DNA of 64,000 bases. Source: Marvinbryantia formatexigens DSM 14469 (GTDB lineage Bacteria; Bacillota; Clostridia; Lachnospirales; Lachnospiraceae). Below the pieces are notes generated by a model that worked only from the letters and a program-made list of their open reading frames with translations, did no database searches and had not been told where the DNA came from. The DNA is taken from contig NZ_CP102268.1 of the NCBI RefSeq assembly GCF_025148285.1, positions 3,558,501-3,622,500 on the forward strand, read 5' to 3'. Below are positions 37,837 through 46,867 of the stretch, in pieces. The first letter of the stretch is position 1; each line of letters begins with the position of its first letter. The position numbers and the translations under genes are program-made.

Positions 37837-39603
37837 ATGTCTTTATCGAACACGGCAACACCCAAATATTACGGAGAATTTCGCGAAGCAGTTATGCAGG
37901 GCAGAACACCGATTAACCGCGAGATCGAAATGGAAATGAATCGAATAGATGCTCTGATAGCAAACCCCGGAGTTTGGTATGATGACCAGCCTATCGAGGG
38001 TTTTATTAGTTTCTGCGAAAAAGAACTTACTCTTACGGACGGAAGCGATGTCCATCTGCTGGATTCATTTAAACTGTGGGCAGAATCGATTTTTGGCTGG
38101 TATTACTTTATCGTCAAAAGCGTATATGAGCCATATCCGGACGGGCATGGCGGACACTATGTTCGTAAACGGATTAAAAAACGTCTGATAAAAAAGCAAT
38201 ACCTCATTATCGCGAGAAGCGCAGCGAAATCTGTATACGCGTCTTTTATACAGAATTACTTTCTGAATGTGGTCACGACTACCACACACCAGGTAACAAC
38301 TGCGCCGACTATGAAACAGGCAGATGAGGTATTATCTCCGATACGGACTGCAATAGCCCGGTCCAAAGGTTCGTATTTCCAATTTCTTACAGAAGGTTCC
38401 CTACAAAATACGACCGGTTCCAGAGCAAACCGCCAAAAGCTGGTATCCACCAAAAAAGGAATAGAGAATCTTCTTACCGGGTCTTTATTGGAAATACGTC
38501 CCATGAGTATTGACAAGCTGCAGGGACTTCGTGTGACATGTGCCACGATTGACGAGTGGTTGTCTGGTGATATCCGGGAAGACGTTGTGGGGACTTTGGA
38601 GCAGAGCGCAGCTAAAGAACAGAATGCCTCCGGAAACAACGACTACCTCATCCTGGCGATTAGCTCAGAAGGAACCGTCCGTAATGGAGCCGGAGATACC
38701 GTCAAAATGGAATTGATGAAAATTCTCAAAAGAGAATATGAGGATATTCATACGTCCATCTGGTGGTACAAGCTGGATTCGATGGCTGAAGTTAATGACC
38801 CTGCCATGTGGATAAAAGCAAATCCAAATCTGGGAAAAACGGTTACATACGAAACATACCAGGCGGATGTAGCACGAATGGAGAGTAATCCGGCAGTTCG
38901 TAACGATATTCTTGCAAAACGATTTGGAATTCCGACGGAGGGTTATACCTATTACTTCACTTATGAGGAAACGTTACCTCACAAGAAACGTCGGGAATAT
39001 TGGGGAATGCCCTGCTCACTTGGAGGAGATTTATCGCAGGGAGATGATTTCTGCTCGTTTTCGTTCCTGTTCCCGTTACCGGATGGGTGCTTTGGAATAA
39101 AAACAAGAAACTACATAAGTGAATTAACACTGAAGAAGCTTCATCCAGCGTTACGTTCAAAATATGACGAGTTCATAAATGAGGGTAGCTTAATCGTTAT
39201 GCCGGGCAATATTCTTGATACTATACAGGTATACGAGGAGCTTTACGATTATTTCACTGAGAGAGAATATGATGTCCGCTGCTTTGGTTATGATCCATAC
39301 AATGCAAAAGAATTTGTCGCGCGATGGGAAACGGAAAACGGACCATTCGGTATCGAAAAAGTTCAACAGGGTGTACGAACCGAATCTGTTCCGCTTGGCG
39401 AGCTGAAAAAACTTTCGGAAGAGCGTATGTTGTTGTTTGACGAAGGTATTATGTCCTTCGCAATGGGTAACTGTATCGTCATGGAGGATACGAATGGAAA
39501 CAGGAAACTACTCAAGAAGAGATACGAAGCGAAAATCGACCCGGTTGCGGCTACGATGGATGCGTTTATTGCGTTCAAGATTAACAGAGAAGCATTTGAA
39601 TGA
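37837..39603 (+). CDS. terL: terminase large subunit
   Basis: A 588-aa packaging motor. The ATPase half has LIIARSAAKSVYASF (Walker A variant near residue 125), TTAPTMKQADEVLSP, and CATIDEWLSG (Walker B with DE). The nuclease half begins with GGDLSQGDDFCSFSFLFP near 390 and includes CFGYDPYNAKEF and DPVAATMDAF. It pumps DNA into the prohead and cuts it. ATG 37837 follows GAGGGGG. Full normal length. Confidence 0.95.
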   Translation: MSLSNTATPKYYGEFREAVMQGRTPINREIEMEMNRIDALIANPGVWYDDQPIEGFISFCEKELTLTDGSDVHLLDSFKLWAESIFGWYYFIVKSVYEPYPDGHGGHYVRKRIKKRLIKKQYLIIARSAAKSVYASFIQNYFLNVVTTTTHQVTTAPTMKQADEVLSPIRTAIARSKGSYFQFLTEGSLQNTTGSRANRQKLVSTKKGIENLLTGSLLEIRPMSIDKLQGLRVTCATIDEWLSGDIREDVVGTLEQSAAKEQNASGNNDYLILAISSEGTVRNGAGDTVKMELMKILKREYEDIHTSIWWYKLDSMAEVNDPAMWIKANPNLGKTVTYETYQADVARMESNPAVRNDILAKRFGIPTEGYTYYFTYEETLPHKKRREYWGMPCSLGGDLSQGDDFCSFSFLFPLPDGCFGIKTRNYISELTLKKLHPALRSKYDEFINEGSLIVMPGNILDTIQVYEELYDYFTEREYDVRCFGYDPYNAKEFVARWETENGPFGIEKVQQGVRTESVPLGELKKLSEERMLLFDEGIMSFAMGNCIVMEDTNGNRKLLKKRYEAKIDPVAATMDAFIAFKINREAFE

Positions 39604-39622
39604 TCAAAAGTAATAGTCAGAA

Positions 39623-39651
39623 TTGCATTATTTTCCCATATATGATAGTAT
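39623..39651 (+). promoter_or_regulatory. weak sigma-A promoter before the LRR gene
   Basis: TTGCAT (39623-39628), a 17-nt spacer and TAGTAT (39646-39651), with GGAGG and ATG 39683 behind it. The match is modest, so this is tentative. Confidence 0.35.
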
Positions 39652-39682
39652 TAAGTAAATACATTTTATGGAGGAACGAGTT

Positions 39683-41227
39683 ATGAAAAACAAAAGTGCA
39701 ATGACGATTGCGTTAGTATTTACCGCTTTGAGTTCGATATCGGTGACTGCATCTGACGCAAGTATGTTCGAGTTTGAGAGTAACGGGGACGGAACTTGCA
39801 TTCTGACCAAATACGTCGGCGAAGATGATGTTGATGTGACGATACCGTCATCGAGCGAAGCTGGCGAGTTGATAAGTGGCATTGGCGAACGAGCGTTTGC
39901 GTATGCGGAAATCAATAGCGTATCAATGTCCTCGTTGGAGATGACGATCGATGAGAGAGCCTTTGCATCTTCGGAGATTGAGGAATTGTCGATTACAGAT
40001 TGTACGCTAGAGATTGACGATAACGTGTTTTCATCTTGCGATGAACTTGAAAAAATAAGCATTTCAAATAGCGAACTAAATATTCAAAAAGATTGTTTTT
40101 ATTATGCAGGGGACGACGCTAGTCTGTCTATCATTGATTCGACTATTTCATCGGATGACAAATTGTTTTTTGGCGGAAGCTTATCGTCACTCGAAATTAG
40201 CGGAAGTACGCTAAATTTAGAAAAAGAAACATTTTCTTGCGTGGATAATTTAAAAACAATATCGATTGCCGACTCTGTTTTTAATTCAGATGAAAAAACA
40301 TTTTATTACTCTGGAGATAAGGCGGATGTCAGTTTGGCGAATTCTCAGATAACACTTGATGAGAAAGCTTTTTTTGGTAGCGACATAAGAACTTTGACGG
40401 TGGAAGGATGTTCTTTTGACGTGGGCGAGGAGGCTTTTTCATGCAGTGAACTGGAAGAAATAATGCTTTCCGGTTGCGGGAGTGTTGATATGGGCGATAA
40501 GACATTTTACAGCAACGCTAGACTATCATCGGTGACTATACTCGGCAACAATGAAACGCAGTCAGTCATTGAGCTTGGTGAAAAATGCTTTTTCGGTTGC
40601 GGCAAGTTAGAATCTGTTATGATTGGGAACGCTTCTTCAATCGTATTGAATGATGAATTATTTGATTGCTGTGACGAACTTACCAGCGTAACGTTTGGTT
40701 CTGGAAATATTCAGTTTGGAGAAGACGTGTTTTCGAGATACAATGATAAATTAAAAATCGATGTTGGCGAAAACAGCTACGATTGCGAAACTATTCAAAG
40801 TTTAAGTAATAGCACCATAGTGAGTACGACAGATGCGGTAGCAGATACCATTAATACTGCTGGTAAAGAGGTGTCTGAGCTGGAGACGAATAATTCTTTT
40901 GGGGACGAACAGGGGGATGCTGATACTCAGCGGAGCGAAACGACGGACTCAACACCGGATGGCATATCCCCGAAATTTAAAGAAGCGATGGATAGCTATG
41001 AAGAATTTTTCGACCAATACGTGGATTTAACTGTCAAAATGGAAAATAATCCCGATGATTTGGGCATCATAGCGGATTATGCCGCATTCATGGCTGACTA
41101 TGTTGACACAATGCAGAAGTTTGAAGACTATGAAGATTCTGACATGACAGACGCTGAGGCGTTATATTATGCCGAGGTATCACTTCGTATCTCACAGAAA
41201 CTTCTCTCAGTTTCTACGGACGAATAA
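39683..41227 (+). CDS. secreted leucine-rich-repeat protein (LRR_5/BspA type), cargo
   Basis: A 514-aa protein with a signal peptide (KNKSAMTIALVFTALSSISVTAS) followed by about 14 repeats of the LRR_5 kind, with recurring cores such as FFGSDIRTLTVEGCSF and FSCSELEEIMLSGCG, up to about residue 370. A serine/threonine-rich linker leads to a C-terminal helical domain (PKFKEAMDSYEEFFDQYVDLTVKM...EALYYAEVSLRISQKLL) resembling DUF6591. It is AT-rich, sits between terminase and portal, has a terminator after it and a weak upstream promoter, and has no role in virion assembly that I know, so it is probably a moron that adds an extracellular protein to the host. Confidence 0.75.
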   Translation: MKNKSAMTIALVFTALSSISVTASDASMFEFESNGDGTCILTKYVGEDDVDVTIPSSSEAGELISGIGERAFAYAEINSVSMSSLEMTIDERAFASSEIEELSITDCTLEIDDNVFSSCDELEKISISNSELNIQKDCFYYAGDDASLSIIDSTISSDDKLFFGGSLSSLEISGSTLNLEKETFSCVDNLKTISIADSVFNSDEKTFYYSGDKADVSLANSQITLDEKAFFGSDIRTLTVEGCSFDVGEEAFSCSELEEIMLSGCGSVDMGDKTFYSNARLSSVTILGNNETQSVIELGEKCFFGCGKLESVMIGNASSIVLNDELFDCCDELTSVTFGSGNIQFGEDVFSRYNDKLKIDVGENSYDCETIQSLSNSTIVSTTDAVADTINTAGKEVSELETNNSFGDEQGDADTQRSETTDSTPDGISPKFKEAMDSYEEFFDQYVDLTVKMENNPDDLGIIADYAAFMADYVDTMQKFEDYEDSDMTDAEALYYAEVSLRISQKLLSVSTDE

Positions 41228-41239
41228 ACATTAACAGAT

Positions 41240-41274
41240 AAGGCTCTCGTTTGACAACGGGGGTCTTATTTTTA
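41240..41274 (+). terminator. rho-independent terminator
   Basis: AAGGCTCTCGTT (41240-41251) pairs with AACGGGGGTCTT (41256-41267) over 12 bp including G-T pairs, followed by ATTTTTAT. It ends the LRR gene before the portal gene. Confidence 0.8.
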
Positions 41275-41370
41275 TGCCTAAAATTTCATAGAAAACCCGA
41301 ACAGACGCTGACCAGATTGGTTGGCGTTTTTTTTTGCGCTCGAAAACAGAAAAGGAGGCTGAATTTCAAA

Positions 41371-42633
41371 ATGGGATTGTTTAACCGACTCCGGCGTGGC
41401 TGGAACGCCTTTATGAACAAGGACCCGACATGGTGGAGTCGTGAGCAGGGAGCTGCCTATTCGCGTCGACCAGACAGGGTTCATCTGACTGGCGGAAACG
41501 AACGGTCGATTGCCACATCTATATATAGCCGTATAGCTCTGGATGTGTCATTGATAGACGTCTGTCACTGTCTTTTAGACGAAAATAACCGGTTTCGTAA
41601 GACAGTTGATAGCGGTCTGAACGATTGTCTGACGCTTGCTGCAAATAAAGACCAGACCGCAAGGGCGTTCATACAGGATTGCGTGATGTCCATGCTGGAT
41701 GAGGGGGTTGTAGCGATTGTTCCTATCGATACAGATGCTGACCCGAACACGTCTGATTCTTTTGGAATCTTTTCGATGAGAACCGGAAAAATCCTGGACT
41801 GGTATCCGGATTCCGTGAAAATCCGCGTCTACAACGACCGTACTGGAGAAAAAGAAGACATCGTGATGCTGAAACGGGCGGTATGTATCGTCGAAAATCC
41901 GCTTTACGCCGTGATTAACGAGCCGAATTCGAATATGCAGCGGCTGATAAAGAAACTCCGTTTACTGGATGTGACAGACGAAAGAACGGCATCCGGAAAA
42001 ATGGATTTGATTATTCAGATGCCGTATTCGACAAGAGCACCGATAAAGCAGGCGCAGGCGGAAAAACGAAGAACCGAAATAGAAAACCAGTTGACAAATT
42101 CGCAGTACGGGGTCGCGTATATCGACAGTTCTGAAAAAGTTATACAGCTTAACCGTTCGGTTGAGAATAATCTGCTCAAGCATATCGAGTATCTGACAGA
42201 TATGGTGTTCAGCCAGATTGGTATGACCCAGAGCATACTGAACGGAAGCGCTGATGAGCAGACCATGCTCAATTATAATAACCGGATTATCGAGCCGATT
42301 GTTTCGGCAATTACCGGGGAGATGCGCCGCAAATTTCTCAGCGAAGATGCGCGCAAAGAAAGACAGACAGTTATGTTTTTCCGGGACCCGTTCAGACTGG
42401 TGCCAGTAAACCAGATTGCGGAAATTGCAGATAAGTTTACCAGAAATGAAATCATGACAAGCAATGAAATCAGACAGGTTATTGGAATGAAGCCGTCGAC
42501 CGACCCGAAGGCAGACTTGCTTCAGAACAGTAATATCGCACAGCCTGCCAGAGGAAAAGCAGATGCTGTTGCGGAAAAACAGGACGAAAAGGAGGACAAA
42601 AATCAAAATGGCAAAAATCGATTGCGACTGTAG
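41371..42633 (+). CDS. portal protein
   Basis: A 420-aa HK97-type portal: N-terminal MGLFNRLRRGWNAFMNKDP, wing region SIYSRIALDVSLIDVCHC, and the typical stem and crown signature FSQIGMTQSILNGSADEQTMLNYNNRIIEPIVSAI followed by RDPFRLVPVNQIAEIADKFTRNEIMTSNEIRQVIGMKPS. Twelve copies form the DNA entry ring. ATG 41371 has AAAGGAGG upstream and the start context TTCAAAATG shared with other late genes. It overlaps the next gene by 26 nt. Confidence 0.92.
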   Translation: MGLFNRLRRGWNAFMNKDPTWWSREQGAAYSRRPDRVHLTGGNERSIATSIYSRIALDVSLIDVCHCLLDENNRFRKTVDSGLNDCLTLAANKDQTARAFIQDCVMSMLDEGVVAIVPIDTDADPNTSDSFGIFSMRTGKILDWYPDSVKIRVYNDRTGEKEDIVMLKRAVCIVENPLYAVINEPNSNMQRLIKKLRLLDVTDERTASGKMDLIIQMPYSTRAPIKQAQAEKRRTEIENQLTNSQYGVAYIDSSEKVIQLNRSVENNLLKHIEYLTDMVFSQIGMTQSILNGSADEQTMLNYNNRIIEPIVSAITGEMRRKFLSEDARKERQTVMFFRDPFRLVPVNQIAEIADKFTRNEIMTSNEIRQVIGMKPSTDPKADLLQNSNIAQPARGKADAVAEKQDEKEDKNQNGKNRLRL

Positions 42634-44428
42634 CGGATGGGCTACAAAAGCCAATCTCAAGTGCGGTGACGGACAGACCATCATGCCGGGCGCGTTTAAA
42701 GATTGCGATGGAATGACTGTACCGGTGTGCTGGGGGCATATTCACGACGATCCGATGCGCGTTCTTGGGCGTGCATTATTAGAGCATAAAGACGACGGTA
42801 CTTATGCCTATATCGACTTTAACAACACTGAGCAGGGGCGGAATGCAAAAGAACTTGTTCAGCACGGCGATGTATGCTCATTGTCTATCTGCGCAAACAA
42901 TCTTGTGCGGAAAGGCTCAAGTATCGCAGACGGGGTTATCAGAGAGGTGAGTCTTGTGCTTTCCGGAATGAATCCCGGAGCTTATATCGACACAGTTCTG
43001 GATCATGGGGAAGGCTCCGAAGGGGAAGTCATTATCTACACCGGCGAAGAACTGGAATTGTATCATGCCGATTCGATTGATGACGGAAAAACCGATGATG
43101 GAAAGACCGACGAGGGGGAAACCGTAAAAGAAGTATTAGAAACACTTACCGAGAAACAGATGAAAGCGGTAGAGGTGCTTGTCGGAACAGCAATCGAAGA
43201 GGCGGCTGGAAAAGATGACAGTGGCAATTCCGGCAAAGAGGGAAAAGAGATTAATCATTCAGAAGGAGGAGAAAATCATATGAAATTTAATGTATTCGAG
43301 AAGGATAAAGATGGCGGCGAAGCTGTTCTCACCCATTCCGCTGAAATGGAAATTATCGGGATGGCAAAAGACAACACTGTGGGAAGCCTGCAGAAAGCTA
43401 TGAAACTCTACTATGAAGATAACAAGGATACGCTGAAGCATGGCTTCGAAGACTATGGACAGTTATTCCCGGAGTACGAGCTGCTCGACAAAGGCGAACC
43501 GGAACTGCTGGAGCGTGACCAGAGCTGGATTGCGGCTGCGATGAGAAAAATCAGAAAGAGTCCCATCAGCAGAATCCGTACCAGACAGGCTGACGCGCGT
43601 ATTGCAGAACTGCGTGCAAAAGGTTATCAGAAAAAGGGTGATGAGAAGACTATCACCGGACAGATTAAGCTTCTGAGCAGAACGACAGACCCGCAGACGG
43701 TGTATATCAAGGATACGATGCATCGTGATGACATTGTTGATATTACCGACTTTGATGTAGTTGCATATCAGTGGAGATATATGAGACATGTTCTCGACGA
43801 AGAGCTTGCCCAGGCAGCGTTGATTGGCGATGGTCGTGATGACGGGGATGCGGACAAGATTCATGAGGACCACATCCGTTCGATTTGGAACGATGCCGAA
43901 CTGTATACGATGCATGTGGATGTTGACCTGGAAGCAGCTAAAACAAAACTCCAGGGAACAAACACTGGAGCAAACTTCGGCGAAAACTATATTATGACTG
44001 AAGCAATTATCGAAGCCGCGTTATATGCCCGCGAAGATTTCAAAGGAACCGGAACCCCGGATTTGTACTGCACACCTCATATGGTAAATCAGATGCTCCT
44101 CGCACGCGATTTGAATGGACGTCGGATTTACAATTCCAGAACGGACCTTGCTGCCGCGTTGAATGTCAATGAAATCCATACAGTTGAGCAGTTTGTGGGC
44201 AAGACCCGTACAGATGCGAATGGGAATACGAAGAAGCTGCTTGGTCTGTTTGTAAACCTTGCTGACTACACCTTTGGTTCGACCCGCGGGGGCGAGGTTA
44301 CCAGATTTGAGGACTTCGATATGGATTTCAACCAGTATAAATATATGCTGGAAACGAGATTATCTGGTGGTCTTACCCGTGTTCAGTCGGCTATCGCGCT
44401 GGAGGAGCCGGTGACAACTGCGGGCTAA
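42608..44428 (+). CDS. prohead protease fused to major capsid protein
   Basis: A 606-aa fusion. Residues 1-130 form an S78-type prohead protease: VCWGHIHDDP with the catalytic His and DVCSLSICAN with the catalytic Ser. An acidic linker (130-224) is followed by the major capsid protein: scaffold-like helical N-terminus and HK97 fold (GQIKLLSRTTDPQTVYIKDTMHRDDIVDITDFDVV...RWYMR-like segment, ending SGGLTRVQSAIALEE). At 43280 an in-frame ATG (M225) has AAGGAGG 10 nt upstream, so capsid protein can be made alone in larger amounts. Protease, scaffold and capsid are thus encoded in one frame. Confidence 0.9.
   Translation: MAKIDCDCSGWATKANLKCGDGQTIMPGAFKDCDGMTVPVCWGHIHDDPMRVLGRALLEHKDDGTYAYIDFNNTEQGRNAKELVQHGDVCSLSICANNLVRKGSSIADGVIREVSLVLSGMNPGAYIDTVLDHGEGSEGEVIIYTGEELELYHADSIDDGKTDDGKTDEGETVKEVLETLTEKQMKAVEVLVGTAIEEAAGKDDSGNSGKEGKEINHSEGGENHMKFNVFEKDKDGGEAVLTHSAEMEIIGMAKDNTVGSLQKAMKLYYEDNKDTLKHGFEDYGQLFPEYELLDKGEPELLERDQSWIAAAMRKIRKSPISRIRTRQADARIAELRAKGYQKKGDEKTITGQIKLLSRTTDPQTVYIKDTMHRDDIVDITDFDVVAYQWRYMRHVLDEELAQAALIGDGRDDGDADKIHEDHIRSIWNDAELYTMHVDVDLEAAKTKLQGTNTGANFGENYIMTEAIIEAALYAREDFKGTGTPDLYCTPHMVNQMLLARDLNGRRIYNSRTDLAAALNVNEIHTVEQFVGKTRTDANGNTKKLLGLFVNLADYTFGSTRGGEVTRFEDFDMDFNQYKYMLETRLSGGLTRVQSAIALEEPVTTAG
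43262..43282 (+). promoter_or_regulatory. internal ribosome binding site for capsid protein
   Basis: GAAGGAGGAG followed by ATG 43280 in frame with the fusion. The site sits exactly at the border between the acidic linker and the capsid domain (MKFNVFEKDKDG), so it should give a 382-aa capsid protein from the same gene. Confidence 0.75.
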
Positions 44429-44463
44429 AAAACGGCAATTAGTCGAATAGGAGAAAAATCAAA

Positions 44464-44799
44464 ATGGCGAAGTGGTGCGGAAAAATTGGGTTTGCAGAAA
44501 ACGTAGAGCAGGAGCCGGGAGTATGGGTGCTTCGGATTACAGAGCGTACATATTACGGGGAACTGGTTAGTAACCGGTGGAAACGTCAGAATTCCGGAAA
44601 CGTGAACGACGACCTCCGTATTCTGAACGACATCAGTATTGTGGCGGACCCATATGCCACCGAGCATTACTCACAAATAGTATATGCGGAATTAGACGGC
44701 GTGAAGTGGAGAGTAACGGATTGCGACGTTCAGTATCCGAGACTGATTCTGACGATGGGAGGTGTCTGGAATGGCGAGTCGCCTGGAGCTGCAGAGTAA
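44464..44799 (+). CDS. head closure protein
   Basis: A 111-aa beta-rich protein (KWCGKIGFAENVEQEPGVWVLRITERTYYGELVSNRWKRQ...YAELDGVKWRVTDCDVQYPRLILTMGGVW), in the position and of the size of head-tail joining proteins after the capsid gene; I relate it to DUF7253. RBS GGAG with start context ATCAAAATG. It overlaps the next gene. Confidence 0.7.
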   Translation: MAKWCGKIGFAENVEQEPGVWVLRITERTYYGELVSNRWKRQNSGNVNDDLRILNDISIVADPYATEHYSQIVYAELDGVKWRVTDCDVQYPRLILTMGGVWNGESPGAAE

Positions 44800-45076
44800 A
44801 CTGGAGGAATTACTTGGCGTCAAACATGTTTATTACCAGCCGCCGGAAGGTCTGAAAATGGAGTATCCGGCAATCCGGTATTCAAAGAATCGAATCAGTA
44901 CGCAGAAAGCCAATAATTCCGCGTATATAAAGCATATCAGATACGAAATCATCGTGATTGACAGGAGACCGGACAACCCGGTTATCGAGAAGCTTCTGGA
45001 GCTTCCGTATTGTAGCTATGACCGGCATTACGTATCGGACAATCTTAATCACGATGTATTGACACTATATTATTGA
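44771..45076 (+). CDS. tail terminator / neck protein
   Basis: A 101-aa protein (ASRLELQSKLEELLGVKHVYYQPPEGLKMEYPAIRYSKNRI...YEIIVIDRRPDNPVIEKLLELPYCSYDRHYVSDNLNHDVLTLYY). The fold pattern and gene order fit a tail terminator. ATG 44771 with GGGAGGTG upstream, 29-nt overlap with the previous gene. Confidence 0.65.
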   Translation: MASRLELQSKLEELLGVKHVYYQPPEGLKMEYPAIRYSKNRISTQKANNSAYIKHIRYEIIVIDRRPDNPVIEKLLELPYCSYDRHYVSDNLNHDVLTLYY

Positions 45077-45090
45077 AGGAGGATAAGGAT

Positions 45091-45753
45091 ATGGCAAAAC
45101 TTGTTTGGGATAAAGTGGGCGAACGCTTGTATGAAACAGGTGTGTCAAAAGGAGTTGTATATGAGCAGGCTGCGGACGGCTCGTACAGTAAAGGGGAAGC
45201 GTGGAACGGACTGACGGCGGTGAACGAATCGCCCTCCGGCGGGGAACCGACGCCCCTTTACGCGAATAATCATAAATATCTGGAACTGATGTCTGATGAA
45301 GATTTCGGATTTACGGTGGAAGCGTATACATATCCGGATGCATTTGCGAAATGTAATGGTGAATCAGATTTGGCTCCGGGAGTTTCTGTCACGCAGCAGG
45401 AACGCAAACCGTTTGGTTTTACATACCAGTCTATCATTGGTAATGATACGACCGGACGGTCTCATGGATATAAAATCCATCTGGTATATGGCTGCAAAGC
45501 AAAACCGTCAGAGAGAAACCATAATACTGTCAACAACGACCCGGAAGCAGAGACGATGTCCTGGGAATGCAGTACAACTCCGATTGATGTGCCGGGTATG
45601 ACGAATCCCTGCGCTCATATTGTAGTTGATTCGACGAAGGTGACATCGGCGCAGCTTACAGCACTTGAGGCGAAGTTGTATGGAAGCGAGAACGGAGAGC
45701 CGACGTTACCTCTTCCCGAAGAACTGGCTACAATCTTCAATGGCAACGGTTGA
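45091..45753 (+). CDS. major tail protein
   Basis: A 220-aa protein (AKLVWDKVGERLYETGVSKGVVYEQAADGSYSKGEAWNGLTAVNESPSGGEPTPLYANNHKYLELMS...FGFTYQSIIGNDTTGRSHGYKIHLVYGCKAKPSERNHNTVN) of the siphovirus tail-tube family. It polymerises around the tape measure. RBS GAAGGAGG. A terminator follows and probably sets the high ratio of this protein to the downstream tail genes. Confidence 0.88.
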   Translation: MAKLVWDKVGERLYETGVSKGVVYEQAADGSYSKGEAWNGLTAVNESPSGGEPTPLYANNHKYLELMSDEDFGFTVEAYTYPDAFAKCNGESDLAPGVSVTQQERKPFGFTYQSIIGNDTTGRSHGYKIHLVYGCKAKPSERNHNTVNNDPEAETMSWECSTTPIDVPGMTNPCAHIVVDSTKVTSAQLTALEAKLYGSENGEPTLPLPEELATIFNGNG

Positions 45754-45784
45754 TAACTGAACAAAACGATATTAAACACTATCA

Positions 45785-45830
45785 TAAGCCTCTGCGAGAT
45801 GACAGGGGCTTTTTCTTTTTGTCGAATGGG
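45785..45830 (+). terminator. terminator after the major tail gene
   Basis: AAGCCTCTG (45786-45794) pairs with CAGGGGCTT (45813-45821), followed by TTTTCTTTTT. It sits inside the late operon, so it should be partial. Confidence 0.8.
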
Positions 45831-45839
45831 AGGGACATT

Positions 45840-46286
45840 ATGTTAAAGAAAACACTTACGTATAAGGATTACAACAATGTGGAGAGAACCGAGACACATT
45901 TGTTTAATTTGTCCGAGGCAGAACTTACCGAAATGGAGATGGGAACCGAGGGCGGTTACGCCGAGATGCTTCAGAATATCATTGATGCGAAAGACCAGGT
46001 TGCGCTCATCCGCACTTTCAAGAAAATTATTCTGAAGGCGTACGGCGTAAAGAGTCCGGATGGCAGAGAGTTTATCAAATCGAAGAAAATTTCTAAAAAG
46101 TTTTCGCATACGGAAGCATTCAACATGCTTTATATGGAACTCGTAACCGATACGGATGCTGCCATCCAGTTTGTCAATGGTATTATGCCGGCGAAACTGA
46201 TGGAGAAGGTAAAAGCGAAACAGGAAGAGGCAGAGAAAAAAGAAGTCACGGAATCCCCGGTGCTTCCCGGAGAAACGGAAGCGTAG
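45840..46286 (+). CDS. tail assembly chaperone (gpG-like)
   Basis: A 148-aa protein (LKKTLTYKDYNNVERTETHLFNLSEAELTEMEMGTEGGYAEMLQNIIDAKDQVALIRTFKKIILKAYGVKSPDGREFIKS...FSHTEAFNMLYMELVTD) typical of the first tail chaperone. The acidic, glutamate-rich C-terminus is normal for the family. ATG 45840 follows GGGAGGG. Confidence 0.8.
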   Translation: MLKKTLTYKDYNNVERTETHLFNLSEAELTEMEMGTEGGYAEMLQNIIDAKDQVALIRTFKKIILKAYGVKSPDGREFIKSKKISKKFSHTEAFNMLYMELVTDTDAAIQFVNGIMPAKLMEKVKAKQEEAEKKEVTESPVLPGETEA

Positions 46287-46301
46287 CGGGTGTGATGGAA
46301 G

Positions 46302-46862
46302 ATGCTGACGATTACGTTACCGGCAGTGGAAGCCGGCGAAATGTGGGATGAAGAAAAGCAGGAGTTTATCTATACGAAAGGTTTTAAGGAGCAGACACTG
46401 CAACTGGAGCACTCGCTGGTCTCGCTGCAGAAATGGGAATCAAAATGGTGTAAACCTTTCCATTCGAGAGAACCGAAAACCGATGAGCAGACTATCGACT
46501 ACGTACGCTGTATGACGCTTACGAAGAATGTCGATCCGGATATCTATTATCACATCGACAGTAACACGATGAATCAAATTATAGAATACATCGATGCCCC
46601 GATGACTGCGACGGTAATCACGAATGATAAAAAAGGCAAGCAAGACGGAACGTTCGTTACTGCTGAGGTTATTTATTACTGGATGTTTTCGCTTGGAATT
46701 CCGATTGAATGTCAGAAATGGCATTTGAACACGCTTATCACACTGATTCGTGTGTTTGGGGAAAAGAACGCGCCGCCGAAGAAAGGAAGCGCACGAGAGA
46801 CCATGAACCACTATGCCGCGTTAAATACTTTGCGTAAAAAGAAATACCACACGAAAGGATGA
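46302..46862 (+). CDS. second tail assembly chaperone (gpGT-like region)
   Basis: A 186-aa protein (LPAVEAGEMWDEEKQEFIYTKGFKEQTLQLEHSLVSLQKWESKWCKPF...YWMFSLGIPIECQKWHLNTLITLIRVFGEKNAPPKKGS) with the fold pattern of the second chaperone. Many phages make it by -1 frameshifting from the first gene; here it is a separate gene with its own start 15 nt after the first. Overlaps nothing upstream. Confidence 0.75.
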   Translation: MLTITLPAVEAGEMWDEEKQEFIYTKGFKEQTLQLEHSLVSLQKWESKWCKPFHSREPKTDEQTIDYVRCMTLTKNVDPDIYYHIDSNTMNQIIEYIDAPMTATVITNDKKGKQDGTFVTAEVIYYWMFSLGIPIECQKWHLNTLITLIRVFGEKNAPPKKGSARETMNHYAALNTLRKKKYHTKG

Positions 46863-46867
46863 TGAAC

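Noticed and set aside
45840..46862. Programmed frameshift between the two tail chaperone genes
   Set aside because: The genes are separated by 15 nt with a stop and an own start, and I saw no slippery heptamer near the end of the first gene.
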